Assembly: GCA_937944485.1 (NCBI GenBank)
Contig: CALDYU010000005.1
Coordinates: 434,001 to 498,000 of the forward strand
Reading direction: 5' to 3'
DNA from: an uncultured Flavobacteriaceae bacterium
Lineage (GTDB): Bacteria; Bacteroidota; Bacteroidia; Flavobacteriales; Flavobacteriaceae
Length of the DNA: 64,000 nt
In this document: one piece after another, positions 39,405 to 48,530 of the stretch
How the letters are laid out: every line of letters begins with the position of its first letter
Position numbering within the stretch: the stretch's first letter is position 1
The notes under the pieces: model-generated
Told to the model about the DNA's origin: nothing
The model's database searches: none
The model's input: the letters and a program-made list of their open reading frames with translations, nothing else
Position numbers and translations under genes: made by a program

Positions 39405-39427
39405 ATTACTAAATACTATAAAAAAGA

Positions 39428-40288
39428 ATGGCCAATCTTAAAGAAATTAGAAATAGAATAGCGTCAGTTTCATCAACGATGCAGATTACCAGTGCTATGA
39501 AAATGGTATCTGCTGCGAAGTTGAAGAAAGCTCAAGATGCTATTACCGCCATGCGTCCGTATGCTGATAAGCTGACGGAACTTTTACAAAGTTTAAGCGC
39601 AAGTATGGATGGTGATTCTGGAAGTAAATTTTCAGATAACCGAGAGGTGAATAAAGTATTAGTAGTTGCCATTACTTCGAATAGAGGACTTGCTGGAGCT
39701 TTCAACTCCAATATTCTAAAGCAATGTGCAATTTTAATTGATGAAACCTACGCCGGAAAACAAGTCGACTTTGTTGCTATTGGGAAAAAAGCAAATGACT
39801 TTTTAAGTAAAAAAGGAACCGTACTTTCTAACCATAGTGATTTGTATGAAGACTTAAGTTTTGACAATACAGCTATAATTGCTGAGAACTTGATGGAGAA
39901 ATTTACTTCAGGAGCGTATGATAGAATAGACATCGTTTATAATAAGTTCAAGAATGCCGCAACGCAAATTGTAATGACAGAGCAGTTTTTGCCTATTGTT
40001 CCTGTTGAAGGAGCAGAAGGTTCAAGCGGAGACTATATATTCGAACCATCTAAGGTTGAAATCGTAGAGCAGTTGATTCCGAAGTCATTAAAAACACAAT
40101 TGTATAAAGGCATTCGGGATTCGTTTGCTAGTGAGCATGGTGCTCGTATGACCGCAATGCACAAAGCAACAGATAATGCAACGGAATTAAGAGATCAGTT
40201 GAAATTGACCTATAATAAAGCAAGACAAGCAGCTATTACTAATGAGATTTTAGAGATCGTTGGTGGTGCGGAAGCGTTAAACAACTAG
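39428..40288 (+). CDS. atpG: F-type ATP synthase subunit gamma
   Basis: This 286-residue rotor subunit has the N-terminal IRNRIASVSSTMQITSAMKMVSAAK and the C-terminal TDNATELRDQLKLTYNKARQAAITNEILEIVGGAEAL, both classic gamma blocks that form the central coiled coil. It is the last gene of the operon and is followed by a clear terminator. Confidence 0.96.
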   Translation: MANLKEIRNRIASVSSTMQITSAMKMVSAAKLKKAQDAITAMRPYADKLTELLQSLSASMDGDSGSKFSDNREVNKVLVVAITSNRGLAGAFNSNILKQCAILIDETYAGKQVDFVAIGKKANDFLSKKGTVLSNHSDLYEDLSFDNTAIIAENLMEKFTSGAYDRIDIVYNKFKNAATQIVMTEQFLPIVPVEGAEGSSGDYIFEPSKVEIVEQLIPKSLKTQLYKGIRDSFASEHGARMTAMHKATDNATELRDQLKLTYNKARQAAITNEILEIVGGAEALNN

Positions 40289-40311
40289 CGAATACTTTCA
40301 AATATAAAATA

Positions 40312-40343
40312 AAACCTCGCAGTCATGCGGGGTTTCTTTTTTT
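40312..40343 (+). terminator. Rho-independent terminator of the ATP synthase operon
   Basis: AAACCTCGCA (40312-40321) pairs with TGCGGGGTTT (40326-40335) with one G-T pair, a 4-base loop, and a following T-rich run (40337-40343). It lies 24 bases after atpG. Confidence 0.85.
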
Positions 40344-40363
40344 AACCGATTTTTGTCATTCTG

Positions 40364-41596
40364 ATGCAATCAAAAAAAACCGCTTTATTTTTTATTTTCA
40401 TTACCGTTCTGGTAGATGTTATTGGAATAGGGATAATAATTCCAATTATTCCTGATTTAATAATGGAACTTACAGGCGAGGGTACTGCACAAGCTGTTAT
40501 TTACGGAATGTGGTTGACCACTGCTTTCGCGGGAATGCAGTTTTTATTTTCCCCAGTATTAGGCGAAATCTCGGATCGTTACGGTCGACGACCAATTCTA
40601 TTAATTGCCTTATTAGGTTTAAGTATTGATTATTTAATTCATGCTTGGGCTCCAACCATTACCTTTTTGTTTATTGGGCGATTCCTTGCAGGAATAACAG
40701 GTGCCAGTTTTACAGTTGCATCTGCTTATATTGCAGATATAAGTTCTCCGGAAGAGAAAGCAAAAAACTATGGCTTAATAGGAGCTGCTTTCGGCTTAGG
40801 ATTTATTATCGGCCCAGGAATAGGTGGTTTTTTTGGCGAATTTGATATTCGTTTACCTTTTTATATTGCCGCCGGATTGACTTTTGCAAACTTCCTGTTT
40901 GGGTATTTCTTTGTTCCAGAATCTTTGGCTGAAGCAAATAGAAGGCCTATCAATCCGTTAAAAATGATTCCCGGTGTTTCTTTGGTAAGCCTAAGAAATT
41001 ACAAAGGGGTGCTGCTACTTATTTTTGCATTTTTTCTTGCCAATTTAGCAGGGCAAGCCTTACCTTCAGTATGGTCGTATTATGGCATTGAACGTTATGA
41101 TTGGAGTCCCAAAGAAATTGGTGTTTCTCTAATGGTAGTAGGTCTATTAGTTGCCGTGGCTCAAGGTTTTTTGGTTGACATTGTGGTGAAAAAGATTGGG
41201 AAGAAGCAAACGATTATCATCGGATTTCTTCTATGGACTGTAGGTATGTTTCTATTCTCTCAAGCTTCCCAACCATGGATGCTTTATGCGTTTTTAATTC
41301 CTTACGCTTTAGGCGGAATTGCGGGACCCACTATTCAAGGTGTTATCTCTAATCAGGTCTCTGAAAATGAACAAGGCAACCTTCAAGGTGCGATTACAGG
41401 CTTAGTAAGTGTAACGGCGATCTTAGGGCAATTGATATTTGCCCCAGTGTTTTACTATTTCATACGCCCAGAAACGGACAATTACTTTCCAGGTGCACCA
41501 TATGCCTTAGCGGCTATCTTATTATTTATAGCATTTATTTTCGCAATCTTGGCTATGAAACGAATGGATTTAAAAGAGGAGACATCTTCTAGTTAA
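40364..41596 (+). CDS. MFS transporter, TCR/Tet-like
   Basis: This 410-residue protein has 12 membrane helices. The loop 2-3 motif A GEISDRYGRRP and the helix 5 GPGIGGFFGEF (motif C, antiporter type) place it in the drug:H+ antiporter branch close to TetA-like proteins. The substrate is unknown; naming it a tetracycline resistance gene would go beyond the evidence. It lies just after the ATP synthase terminator as a separate unit. Confidence 0.85.
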   Translation: MQSKKTALFFIFITVLVDVIGIGIIIPIIPDLIMELTGEGTAQAVIYGMWLTTAFAGMQFLFSPVLGEISDRYGRRPILLIALLGLSIDYLIHAWAPTITFLFIGRFLAGITGASFTVASAYIADISSPEEKAKNYGLIGAAFGLGFIIGPGIGGFFGEFDIRLPFYIAAGLTFANFLFGYFFVPESLAEANRRPINPLKMIPGVSLVSLRNYKGVLLLIFAFFLANLAGQALPSVWSYYGIERYDWSPKEIGVSLMVVGLLVAVAQGFLVDIVVKKIGKKQTIIIGFLLWTVGMFLFSQASQPWMLYAFLIPYALGGIAGPTIQGVISNQVSENEQGNLQGAITGLVSVTAILGQLIFAPVFYYFIRPETDNYFPGAPYALAAILLFIAFIFAILAMKRMDLKEETSSS

Positions 41597-41705
41597 AGCT
41601 TTGTATAAGTAGTATTTTGCCTTACCGGGTTACTTTTTTGTTGTTGTAAGATGTAACATTTTTTAGAAACGGTATCTAAAGAATGAATCATTTAAAAATA
41701 ACAAC

Positions 41706-42545
41706 ATGAAAAGTTTAAGAAGAATTATATTCCTTTTGCTACTCACATCCGTTTTCGAACTAAATGCCCAAAATGCATTTGAAGTTAAAGTAGAAGGAAA
41801 AGGGCAACCAATTTTATTTTTCCCTGGCTTTACTTGCACAGGAGAAGTATGGCAAGAAACCGTAATCGAACTTGCGAAAAATTGCGAATGTCATATTTTT
41901 ACTTTTGCTGGTTTTGGAAATGTTCCTTCGATTGAAAAACCGTGGCTTCCTAAGATAAAAGAAGAAATAGTTCAATATGTGAAAGAGCATAAGTTAGAAA
42001 ACCCCATTGTAATTGGTCATAGTATGGGTGGTGCTTTGGGGCTGTGGTTAGCGACTGATGAAGACCATCCGTATTCGAAACTGATTATCGTAGACGCCTT
42101 GCCTTCGGTAGGGGCTTTAATGATGCCCAATTTTAAAAGTGAAAATATGGTTTATGATAGCCCATGGAACAAACAAACGCTTGAGATGAATGATGAAGCT
42201 TTTGAAAAAATGGCCGCACAAATGGCTGCAGGAATGACTTTGAATAAAGAAAAGATTGAACAAATCAAAAATTGGATTATTCAAAGTGACCGTGAAACTT
42301 ACGTTTACGGGTATACAGATTTGTTAAAACTCGACTTGAGAAAAGATATTGCCAAAATAACTATTCCTGTGACGGTACTCGGTGCAACTCATCCTTTTGG
42401 ATTGGAAATGGCGAAACAGACCTACGAGACACAGTATGCGAATTTGAAAGATTATAAAATGGAGTTTGCAGAGGGTGCTGCCCATTTTATAATGTATGAC
42501 CAACCAGAATGGTTTTTAAGCAAGGTTCAAAAAGCACTGAAGTAG
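41706..42545 (+). CDS. Secreted alpha/beta hydrolase
   Basis: This 279-residue protein has a signal peptide (about 1-21). The nucleophile elbow is GHSMGG at 104-109 (Ser106); the catalytic His is probably in EGAAHFIMYDQPEWF near the C-terminus. FFPGFTCTGEVW forms the oxyanion region. The gene is 2 bases before the ECF sigma factor gene, so it may be part of that regulatory unit. The substrate is unknown. Confidence 0.85.
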   Translation: MKSLRRIIFLLLLTSVFELNAQNAFEVKVEGKGQPILFFPGFTCTGEVWQETVIELAKNCECHIFTFAGFGNVPSIEKPWLPKIKEEIVQYVKEHKLENPIVIGHSMGGALGLWLATDEDHPYSKLIIVDALPSVGALMMPNFKSENMVYDSPWNKQTLEMNDEAFEKMAAQMAAGMTLNKEKIEQIKNWIIQSDRETYVYGYTDLLKLDLRKDIAKITIPVTVLGATHPFGLEMAKQTYETQYANLKDYKMEFAEGAAHFIMYDQPEWFLSKVQKALK

Positions 42546-42547
42546 TA

Positions 42548-43045
42548 ATGCATACAAAGCAAGCTCATTTCGAAAATATATATCAATCAAATTATCAAAA
42601 GGTGATTCGGGTTTGCAGGGGTTATGTCAATGGTAATGAAGCTTTGGCCAAAGATCTAACACAAGAGGTTTTCATTAAGGTCTGGCAGAATCTCTCATCT
42701 TTTAGAGAAGAGGCTAGCCTATCCACTTGGATATATCGGATTACAGTAAATACGTGTCTTCTTCAATTTCGAAAGAAAAAGTATTTAAGTGATGCCGAAG
42801 TATTTGAGCACTATGTAGAATCTCCAGAGGAATCCTTACCATCGAAAGAAGAACAATTAAAAAAGATGTATCAGTGTATTCAAAAGCTTCCTAAAACAAA
42901 TAAGGCCATTATTTTGTTAGAATTAGAAGGCTTGCCTCAAAAAGATATTGCGGAGATAACAGGATTGTCGCATGAAGCGATTCGTGTGCGAATACATCGT
43001 ATAAAAAATAATTTAACTAAATGTGTACAAAATGACAGCATTTGA
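42548..43045 (+). CDS. ECF-type RNA polymerase sigma factor
   Basis: This 165-residue protein has sigma-70 region 2 (AKDLTQEVFIKVWQNLSSFREEASLSTWIYRITVN) and region 4 (LEGLPQKDIAEITGLSHEAIRVRIHRIK). I use ATG 42548; an upstream start in the preceding gene is not needed. The next gene overlaps its end and encodes a membrane protein that may be its anti-sigma factor. Confidence 0.92.
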   Translation: MHTKQAHFENIYQSNYQKVIRVCRGYVNGNEALAKDLTQEVFIKVWQNLSSFREEASLSTWIYRITVNTCLLQFRKKKYLSDAEVFEHYVESPEESLPSKEEQLKKMYQCIQKLPKTNKAIILLELEGLPQKDIAEITGLSHEAIRVRIHRIKNNLTKCVQNDSI

Positions 43046-43586
43046 AGATTTAAAGTCACAATGGGGAAATCAAAATCAATCTGAACCGCCTGTTGATGGA
43101 GCAAAACAGATTTTGAAGCAAATTGCATCCGTCCGAAACAAACAACGTATTACTAATGGGGTTCTCGCTGTAACAGGCAGTATACTTATTGCCTTTTTCT
43201 TTTATGTTACAGCATATAAATTTCAATCAGTAATGATTGGTCTACTACTAATGATTGGTGCATTAGTATTCAGAATAGGGCTAGAGTATTCAAGTATTCG
43301 AGCTTTGAATACAATGAATGTTTCCGCTAGTGTAGAAAGTTTTAAGAATGAAATCATGAGCTATTACAAACGAAGAAAGAAAGTACATTTTATACTTACG
43401 CCTATAATTATTCTTGTTTATTGTATTGGCTTTGTGATGTTGTTACCGGCCTTTAAAGAAAGTCTATCTGCGGGGTTTTATAATTACATCATAATTTCGG
43501 GCATCATAACACTATTCGTTTTATGTCTTTTTATGGCAAGAGAGATTAAGAAAGAACTGTTGGTATTAAAAGGACTTATGGATTAA
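43032..43586 (+). CDS. Membrane protein, probable anti-sigma partner
   Basis: This 184-residue protein (ATG 43032; another at 43023) has a short soluble N-terminus (MTAFEDLKSQWGNQ) followed by four hydrophobic segments. It overlaps the ECF sigma gene by 14 bases, which is typical of sigma/anti-sigma pairs. The N-terminal part lacks a zinc-binding HxxxCxxC motif, so it is not a classical ZAS-domain protein. The anti-sigma role is inferred from context and topology. Confidence 0.55.
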   Translation: MTAFEDLKSQWGNQNQSEPPVDGAKQILKQIASVRNKQRITNGVLAVTGSILIAFFFYVTAYKFQSVMIGLLLMIGALVFRIGLEYSSIRALNTMNVSASVESFKNEIMSYYKRRKKVHFILTPIIILVYCIGFVMLLPAFKESLSAGFYNYIIISGIITLFVLCLFMAREIKKELLVLKGLMD

Positions 43587-43672
43587 TAGTTATTAGAAAT
43601 TGCCATTTAGTCTTATTTGAAGGTTATAAAGTAAAGTTTTAAGAAAGGTGTCAGCGTTTATTCTGAATTGTC

Positions 43673-43680
43673 TAATTTTG
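43673..43680 (+). promoter_or_regulatory. Bacteroidota -7 element (TAATTTTG)
   Basis: TAATTTTG matches TAnnTTTG and lies 19 bases before the TTG start of the flippase gene. It supports a start near 43700 and a new transcript for the flippase-dut operon. Confidence 0.45.
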
Positions 43681-43699
43681 AAACTTAACCTTCGCGCTA

Positions 43700-45160
43700 T
43701 TGAATCCGCTTAAAAAACTTTTTAAACAAACGGCCATTTACGGGCTTGCTACGGTTTTACCGCGGATGATTTCTTTTATTTTATTACCACTTTATACGGG
43801 TATTCTTGCAACTGCTGGCTACGGAAGGTTAGTTGTTATTTTTTCGTATATCGCAATATTTAATGTTTTCTTAGCTTATGGCATGGAAACCACATTTTTC
43901 AGATTCTTTAACAAATCTGACGATAAAGAAAATGTGGTTTCTACTTCTTTAATCTCTATAATAATAACGACTTGTATTTTTCTGGTCGTTGCTCTACTTC
44001 TTCAAAATCAAATAGCCGCGGTTACAGGAATTGATTTACAGTACATTCGATATGCCATATTTATAGTAGCATTAGATGCTTTAGTGATCATTCCATTTGC
44101 CTGGCTGCGTGCTAATGAAAAACCAATTAAATATGCGATCATTAAAATTGCTAATGTGATTATCAATTTCGGGCTGAATATTTTTTTCTTACTGTATCTT
44201 CCTGGCATTGCAGAAAGTAATCCAGAAGGAATATGGAGCTTCTTATACCAACCGGATTACGAAATTGCCTATGTCTTTATTTCAAATTTTATAGCCAGTG
44301 CAATCACCTTGGCAATACTATTTCCTTTATATTTAGATAGTACGTACCATTTTGACACTACTTTATGGAAGCGTATGATGGGCTATGCATGGCCTATTTT
44401 GGTAGCTGGAATTGCATTCACAATTAATGAAGTATTTGATAAAATTTTACTAGAAAAATTGTTGCCTGAAGATGTTGCGGAAAGTGAAACAGGAATGTAC
44501 GCCGCTTGTTATAAATTGGGTATGTTCATGACTTTATTTGCTACGGCATTTCGAATGGGTATTGAACCTTTCTTTTTTAGTCATGCGGGCACAAAAAATC
44601 CTCAAAAGGCCTATGCGCAAATCACCAATTATTTCGTGATTTTTGGTAGTGTTATTTTACTAGCAGTGGTAGTTTTTTCAGATATTTTGAAAGTTTTATT
44701 TGTGCGCGATGAATCGTATTGGGAAGCAATGAATATTGTACCAATTATTTTATTGGCAGGGTTTTTCTTGGGCATTTATCATAACCTCTCTGTATGGTAC
44801 AAGGTGACAGACAAAACCCGTTTTGGGGCTTTTATTTCAATTATCGGCGCTATAATTACCATAATAATCAATGCTGTTTTTATTTCTAAAATAGGTTATA
44901 TGGCCTCTGCAGTTGCTACACTTATGGCTTATGGCACTATGATGGTTTTATCGTATTACTTTGGCAAATCGAGATATCCTATTCCTTATAATTTTAGAAA
45001 AATCCTGTTTTATTTAGGCATATCCATTTTATTTGCAACCATTTCATTTTACGGTTTTGACAGAAGCCTTTATGTCGGAGTGCCGTTATTACTCATATTT
45101 TTAACCTTAATATATAAGCTTGAAAGCGACAAACTCAAACAAATATTTATTAAGAAATGA
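43700..45160 (+). CDS. Polysaccharide/lipid II-type flippase (MATE/MVF superfamily)
   Basis: This 486-residue protein has 14 predicted helices and an N-terminus [34 protein letters not shown] like other oligosaccharide flippases. It starts with TTG at 43700, 19 bases after a -7 element; no nearby ATG keeps the N-terminus. It overlaps dut by ATGA. The nature of the lipid-linked substrate is unknown; the family is a constant part of flavobacterial core genomes and may serve cell envelope assembly. Confidence 0.82.
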   Translation: MNPLKKLFKQTAIYGLATVLPRMISFILLPLYTGILATAGYGRLVVIFSYIAIFNVFLAYGMETTFFRFFNKSDDKENVVSTSLISIIITTCIFLVVALLLQNQIAAVTGIDLQYIRYAIFIVALDALVIIPFAWLRANEKPIKYAIIKIANVIINFGLNIFFLLYLPGIAESNPEGIWSFLYQPDYEIAYVFISNFIASAITLAILFPLYLDSTYHFDTTLWKRMMGYAWPILVAGIAFTINEVFDKILLEKLLPEDVAESETGMYAACYKLGMFMTLFATAFRMGIEPFFFSHAGTKNPQKAYAQITNYFVIFGSVILLAVVVFSDILKVLFVRDESYWEAMNIVPIILLAGFFLGIYHNLSVWYKVTDKTRFGAFISIIGAIITIIINAVFISKIGYMASAVATLMAYGTMMVLSYYFGKSRYPIPYNFRKILFYLGISILFATISFYGFDRSLYVGVPLLLIFLTLIYKLESDKLKQIFIKK

Positions 45161-45591
45161 CCATAAACATTATAAATAAATCGGCGCATCAACTGCCGCA
45201 TTATGAAACCATTGCCTCTGCTGGGATGGATTTAAGAGCGAACATCGATGAGCCAGTAACATTGCAACCTTTAGAACGTACCATCATCAAAACAGGATTG
45301 TTTATAGCGCTTCCTGTAGGCTATGAGGCACAGGTGAGACCAAGAAGTGGTTTAGCGGCTAAAAAGGGCATTACAGTTCTTAATGCACCAGGAACAGTAG
45401 ACGCCGATTACAGAGGTGAAATAGGGGTGATTTTAGTTAACCTGTCGAATGAGGCCTTCACAATAGAAAATGGAGAGCGTGTTGCCCAGTTGGTTATCGC
45501 TAAACACGAAAGAGCCGAATGGGTAGCGGTTGACGAACTTTCAGAAACTTCTCGAGGCGAAGGAGGCTTTGGAAGTACCGGGGTAAAATAG
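45157..45591 (+). CDS. dut: dUTP diphosphatase
   Basis: This 144-residue trimeric dUTPase has the motifs [36 protein letters not shown] (catalytic Asp), GERVAQLVI and [11 protein letters not shown]. It removes dUTP and supplies dUMP for dTMP synthesis. It is coupled to the flippase gene by a 4-base overlap. Confidence 0.96.
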   Translation: MTINIINKSAHQLPHYETIASAGMDLRANIDEPVTLQPLERTIIKTGLFIALPVGYEAQVRPRSGLAAKKGITVLNAPGTVDADYRGEIGVILVNLSNEAFTIENGERVAQLVIAKHERAEWVAVDELSETSRGEGGFGSTGVK

Positions 45592-45705
45592 TCTATTAAA
45601 AGGCAATTGACCTATCATATTGCCGTTACATGTGTATATTCTTTAAACAGAAAGATTAAAAGAAAAAATTTCCGTCTTTTCGGAAATGATTATAAATAGT
45701 TTTTT

Positions 45706-46722
45706 ATGAAAATAATAGTCCCCATGGCGGGTAGAGGTTCGCGGCTTAGACCACATTCTTTAACGGTGCCAAAACCATTAATTCCTGTTGCAGGAAAACC
45801 TATTGTTCATCGTTTGGTTGGTGATATTGCTAAGGTGTTAGGAGAACCTATAGAAGAAGTAGCTTTTGTACTAGGAGACCCTGCTTTTTTTGGTGATGAC
45901 GTTGTCGCTAGTTTAAAGGAACTTGCTGAAGGATTGGGTGCAAAAGCTTCCATTTACCGACAAGATCAACCCTTGGGTACTGGTCATGCAATAATGTGCG
46001 CAAAAGATTCTTTAGATGGCCCAGCGGTTATAGCTTACGCAGATACTTTAATTCGAGCCGATTTCAATTTAGATAAATCTGCCGACAGTGTAATTTGGGT
46101 AAAGCAAGTAGACCAGCCTGAAGCCTATGGGGTGGTTAAACTTAACGACAAGCAAGAGATTGTAGAATTGGTTGAAAAACCAGAGCAGTTTGTTTCTGAT
46201 TTGGCCGTAATTGGCATTTACTATTTCAAAGATGTCAGTCAGTTGAAAGCTGAATTGCAAAAGGTTTTAGATAATAATATTATCAATGGAGGGGAATATC
46301 AAATCAATGACGGTATCAAGCAGATGATGGCAAAGGGAATGAAATTTGTACCAGGTAAGGTTGATGAATGGATGGATTGTGGTAACAAAAAAGTAACACT
46401 TGAAACAAATAGGCGCATGCTTGGCTTTCTTGAGAAAGACGGAGAAACCTTGATTTCGAATACAGTCCAGTTAGATAATGCAAATGTCATTGAACCTTGT
46501 TTTATAGGTGAAAATGTCGTCTTAAAAGATACTACGGTCGGACCTTACGTTTCTATAGGAAATGACACAGTGATTGTGAATTCAACGATAAAGAATAGTT
46601 TGATACAAACTCAAACTAAAATAGCGAATGCTAATTTAGACCATGCTATGATTGGGAATCATGTAGTTTTCGACGGTAATTTTGAAGCAATTAGTATTGG
46701 CGATTACTCGGTTCTGGAATAG
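45706..46722 (+). CDS. Sugar-phosphate nucleotidyltransferase
   Basis: This 338-residue enzyme has the N-terminal IIVPMAGRGSRLRPHSLTVPKPLIPVAGKP of the RmlA/GlmU family and a C-terminal hexapeptide left-handed helix (about 265-335). It would form an NDP-sugar from a sugar-1-phosphate. The exact substrate, whether glucose-, mannose- or GlcNAc-1-phosphate, is not determined. It occupies the same position in many flavobacteria: between dut and a TPR gene. Confidence 0.85.
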   Translation: MKIIVPMAGRGSRLRPHSLTVPKPLIPVAGKPIVHRLVGDIAKVLGEPIEEVAFVLGDPAFFGDDVVASLKELAEGLGAKASIYRQDQPLGTGHAIMCAKDSLDGPAVIAYADTLIRADFNLDKSADSVIWVKQVDQPEAYGVVKLNDKQEIVELVEKPEQFVSDLAVIGIYYFKDVSQLKAELQKVLDNNIINGGEYQINDGIKQMMAKGMKFVPGKVDEWMDCGNKKVTLETNRRMLGFLEKDGETLISNTVQLDNANVIEPCFIGENVVLKDTTVGPYVSIGNDTVIVNSTIKNSLIQTQTKIANANLDHAMIGNHVVFDGNFEAISIGDYSVLE

Positions 46723-46789
46723 TTCTTGAGATTGTGTTACTATTCCTATGAAAATTTGAGACGGGCTATAAAAAGCTCGAAGAATTATA

Positions 46790-47728
46790 ATGAAAAAACA
46801 GCGAGCATTTCTTATATTTTTTATGGAGTTAGTGCTAACTCCATTTCAGTTTTATGCCCAAGAACCTACTCCGCAAATTAATGTAGAAGAAAGCGCTGAG
46901 GTTTTTCTTGAAGCGTATTCTGACGAATTTCAAGAAAGCTTTTTTGAAGCCTTAAAACAAAAAGGCATTGAGAATTATGATAAGGCAGTTAATCATTTGT
47001 TAGCCTGCAAGAATTTAGATGCAGAAAACTATACTGTTGATCATGAGCTAGCCAAGACATATTTTTTAGACAAACAATATAATCTTGCGTTAGATTATGG
47101 CATAGTTGCCCTAAATTCTGAACCCGAGAATAAATGGTATTTAAATACGGTTGTTGAAATTTTACGAAAACAAAATCAATCTCTAGCACTAATTGAAGAT
47201 CGTATTCCTTTTAAAAATGAAAAATTACGGACACATTTAGCTACTATTTATTTCGAGAGAAAAGATTTTGAAGAAGCTCTATCCGTTGTTGATAATCTTA
47301 AAAAGTCACCGATATCTACTGAATTGGAGGGCAAAATCAAGAGTGCTATTAAAGCAAGAGATGAGCGTTTGAAGATTGTATCTAACGTGATTGCGGAGAA
47401 CGACAAAGTAGATCCATTAAAAAATTACAAAGTGCTCTTGCAAGAAATGATAGCAAATAATGATTTTGAAAAGTTGTTGAAGACTTCAGAAGAGGCTATT
47501 GAAGAATATCCTTCCCAACCCTATTTTTATTTTGCGCATGGGTATGCTTTGAACAAATCGCTCAAACATAAAGAAGCCGTAAACTTTTTAGAGGCAGCCT
47601 TAGACATATTAATTGACGACCCCCAATTAGGCAACAAAATTTATGGCACGTTAGGGGAGGCGTACCAGCAGTTGAATGAGCCAGAAAAGGCAAATAAGTA
47701 TCTTAGTAAAGTAATTCCCGGATTGTAA
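46790..47728 (+). CDS. Secreted tetratricopeptide repeat protein
   Basis: This 312-residue protein has a signal peptide (MKKQRAFLIFFMELVLTPFQFYAQ) and TPR repeats, clearest at about 60-130 and in the last 70 residues (YFAHGYALNKSLKHKEAVNFLEAAL). It is likely periplasmic or in the outer membrane. It is one base before the DUF4292 gene and probably in an envelope operon with it and envC. Confidence 0.8.
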   Translation: MKKQRAFLIFFMELVLTPFQFYAQEPTPQINVEESAEVFLEAYSDEFQESFFEALKQKGIENYDKAVNHLLACKNLDAENYTVDHELAKTYFLDKQYNLALDYGIVALNSEPENKWYLNTVVEILRKQNQSLALIEDRIPFKNEKLRTHLATIYFERKDFEEALSVVDNLKKSPISTELEGKIKSAIKARDERLKIVSNVIAENDKVDPLKNYKVLLQEMIANNDFEKLLKTSEEAIEEYPSQPYFYFAHGYALNKSLKHKEAVNFLEAALDILIDDPQLGNKIYGTLGEAYQQLNEPEKANKYLSKVIPGL

Positions 47729-47729
47729 T

Positions 47730-48530
47730 ATGATCAAGCAATATGCCCCAATAAAGTTCTTAAGCTATTTCGTAGTTATTTTTCTATTACTTGTTTCTTG
47801 TAAATCCACTAAAATACCCAGTGATGGTGTTGTGAATTCCAAATTAGCCGCCAAAGTAATCGTTAAAGAACATTATAAAAATGCACTTCAATTCAAAACT
47901 GCAAGAGGCAAGTTAAAAATCAACTATAACGACGGCAAAACCAATCAAGGGTTTTCACTTAGTTTTAGAATGGAAAAAGACAAAGCCATTTGGATGAGTG
48001 CGACGCTAGATTTAGTAAAAATATATATAACACCGGGTAGAATTGCCTTTTATAATCGTTTACAAAATGAGTATTTTGACGGAGATTTTACGTTTTTAAG
48101 TGAACTTCTAGGCACAGATTTAGATTTTCAGCAAGTACAAAATTTGCTTTTAGGGCAATCACTTCTTGATTTAAATAACGACGCGTATACAGTAAAAGCC
48201 GATAAAAATGTTTACGAATTAAAACCGAAGAAAGCAGGAAAATTGTTTGAAATGCTATTTCAGCTCGAGCCTAAACACTTTAAAATGGCTAAACAAGAGC
48301 TTTCGCAGCCTTCAAAAAACAGAGTGCTTCAGATAAATTATAAAAATTACCAACAAATAGAAAACCGAATACTACCCAGAGAAATTTTTATTTTAGCTGA
48401 AGATGCGGGAAGAAAATCGATGATAGATATTGAATATCGCAATGTTGTTTTTGATCAGCGATTAAAATTCCCGTTTAAAATACCTAAAGGTTTTAGAGAA
48501 ATAGTGTTGAAGAAAGATGATATTAAATAA
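47730..48530 (+). CDS. DUF4292 lipoprotein
   Basis: This 266-residue protein has a lipoprotein signal (FFVVIFLLLVSCK-like, lipid-binding Cys at 24). The mature part has the LolB/LolA-like beta pattern of DUF4292, for example RGKLKINYNDGKTNQGFSLS and MSATLDLVKIYITP. It may bind lipids or lipoproteins in the periplasm. It overlaps the EnvC-like gene by 14 bases. Confidence 0.82.
   Translation: MIKQYAPIKFLSYFVVIFLLLVSCKSTKIPSDGVVNSKLAAKVIVKEHYKNALQFKTARGKLKINYNDGKTNQGFSLSFRMEKDKAIWMSATLDLVKIYITPGRIAFYNRLQNEYFDGDFTFLSELLGTDLDFQQVQNLLLGQSLLDLNNDAYTVKADKNVYELKPKKAGKLFEMLFQLEPKHFKMAKQELSQPSKNRVLQINYKNYQQIENRILPREIFILAEDAGRKSMIDIEYRNVVFDQRLKFPFKIPKGFREIVLKKDDIK

Noticed and set aside
40364..41596. 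Calling the MFS gene a tetracycline resistance determinant
   Set aside because: Motifs show only the drug:H+ antiporter branch; it lies in core chromosome and has no resistance context.
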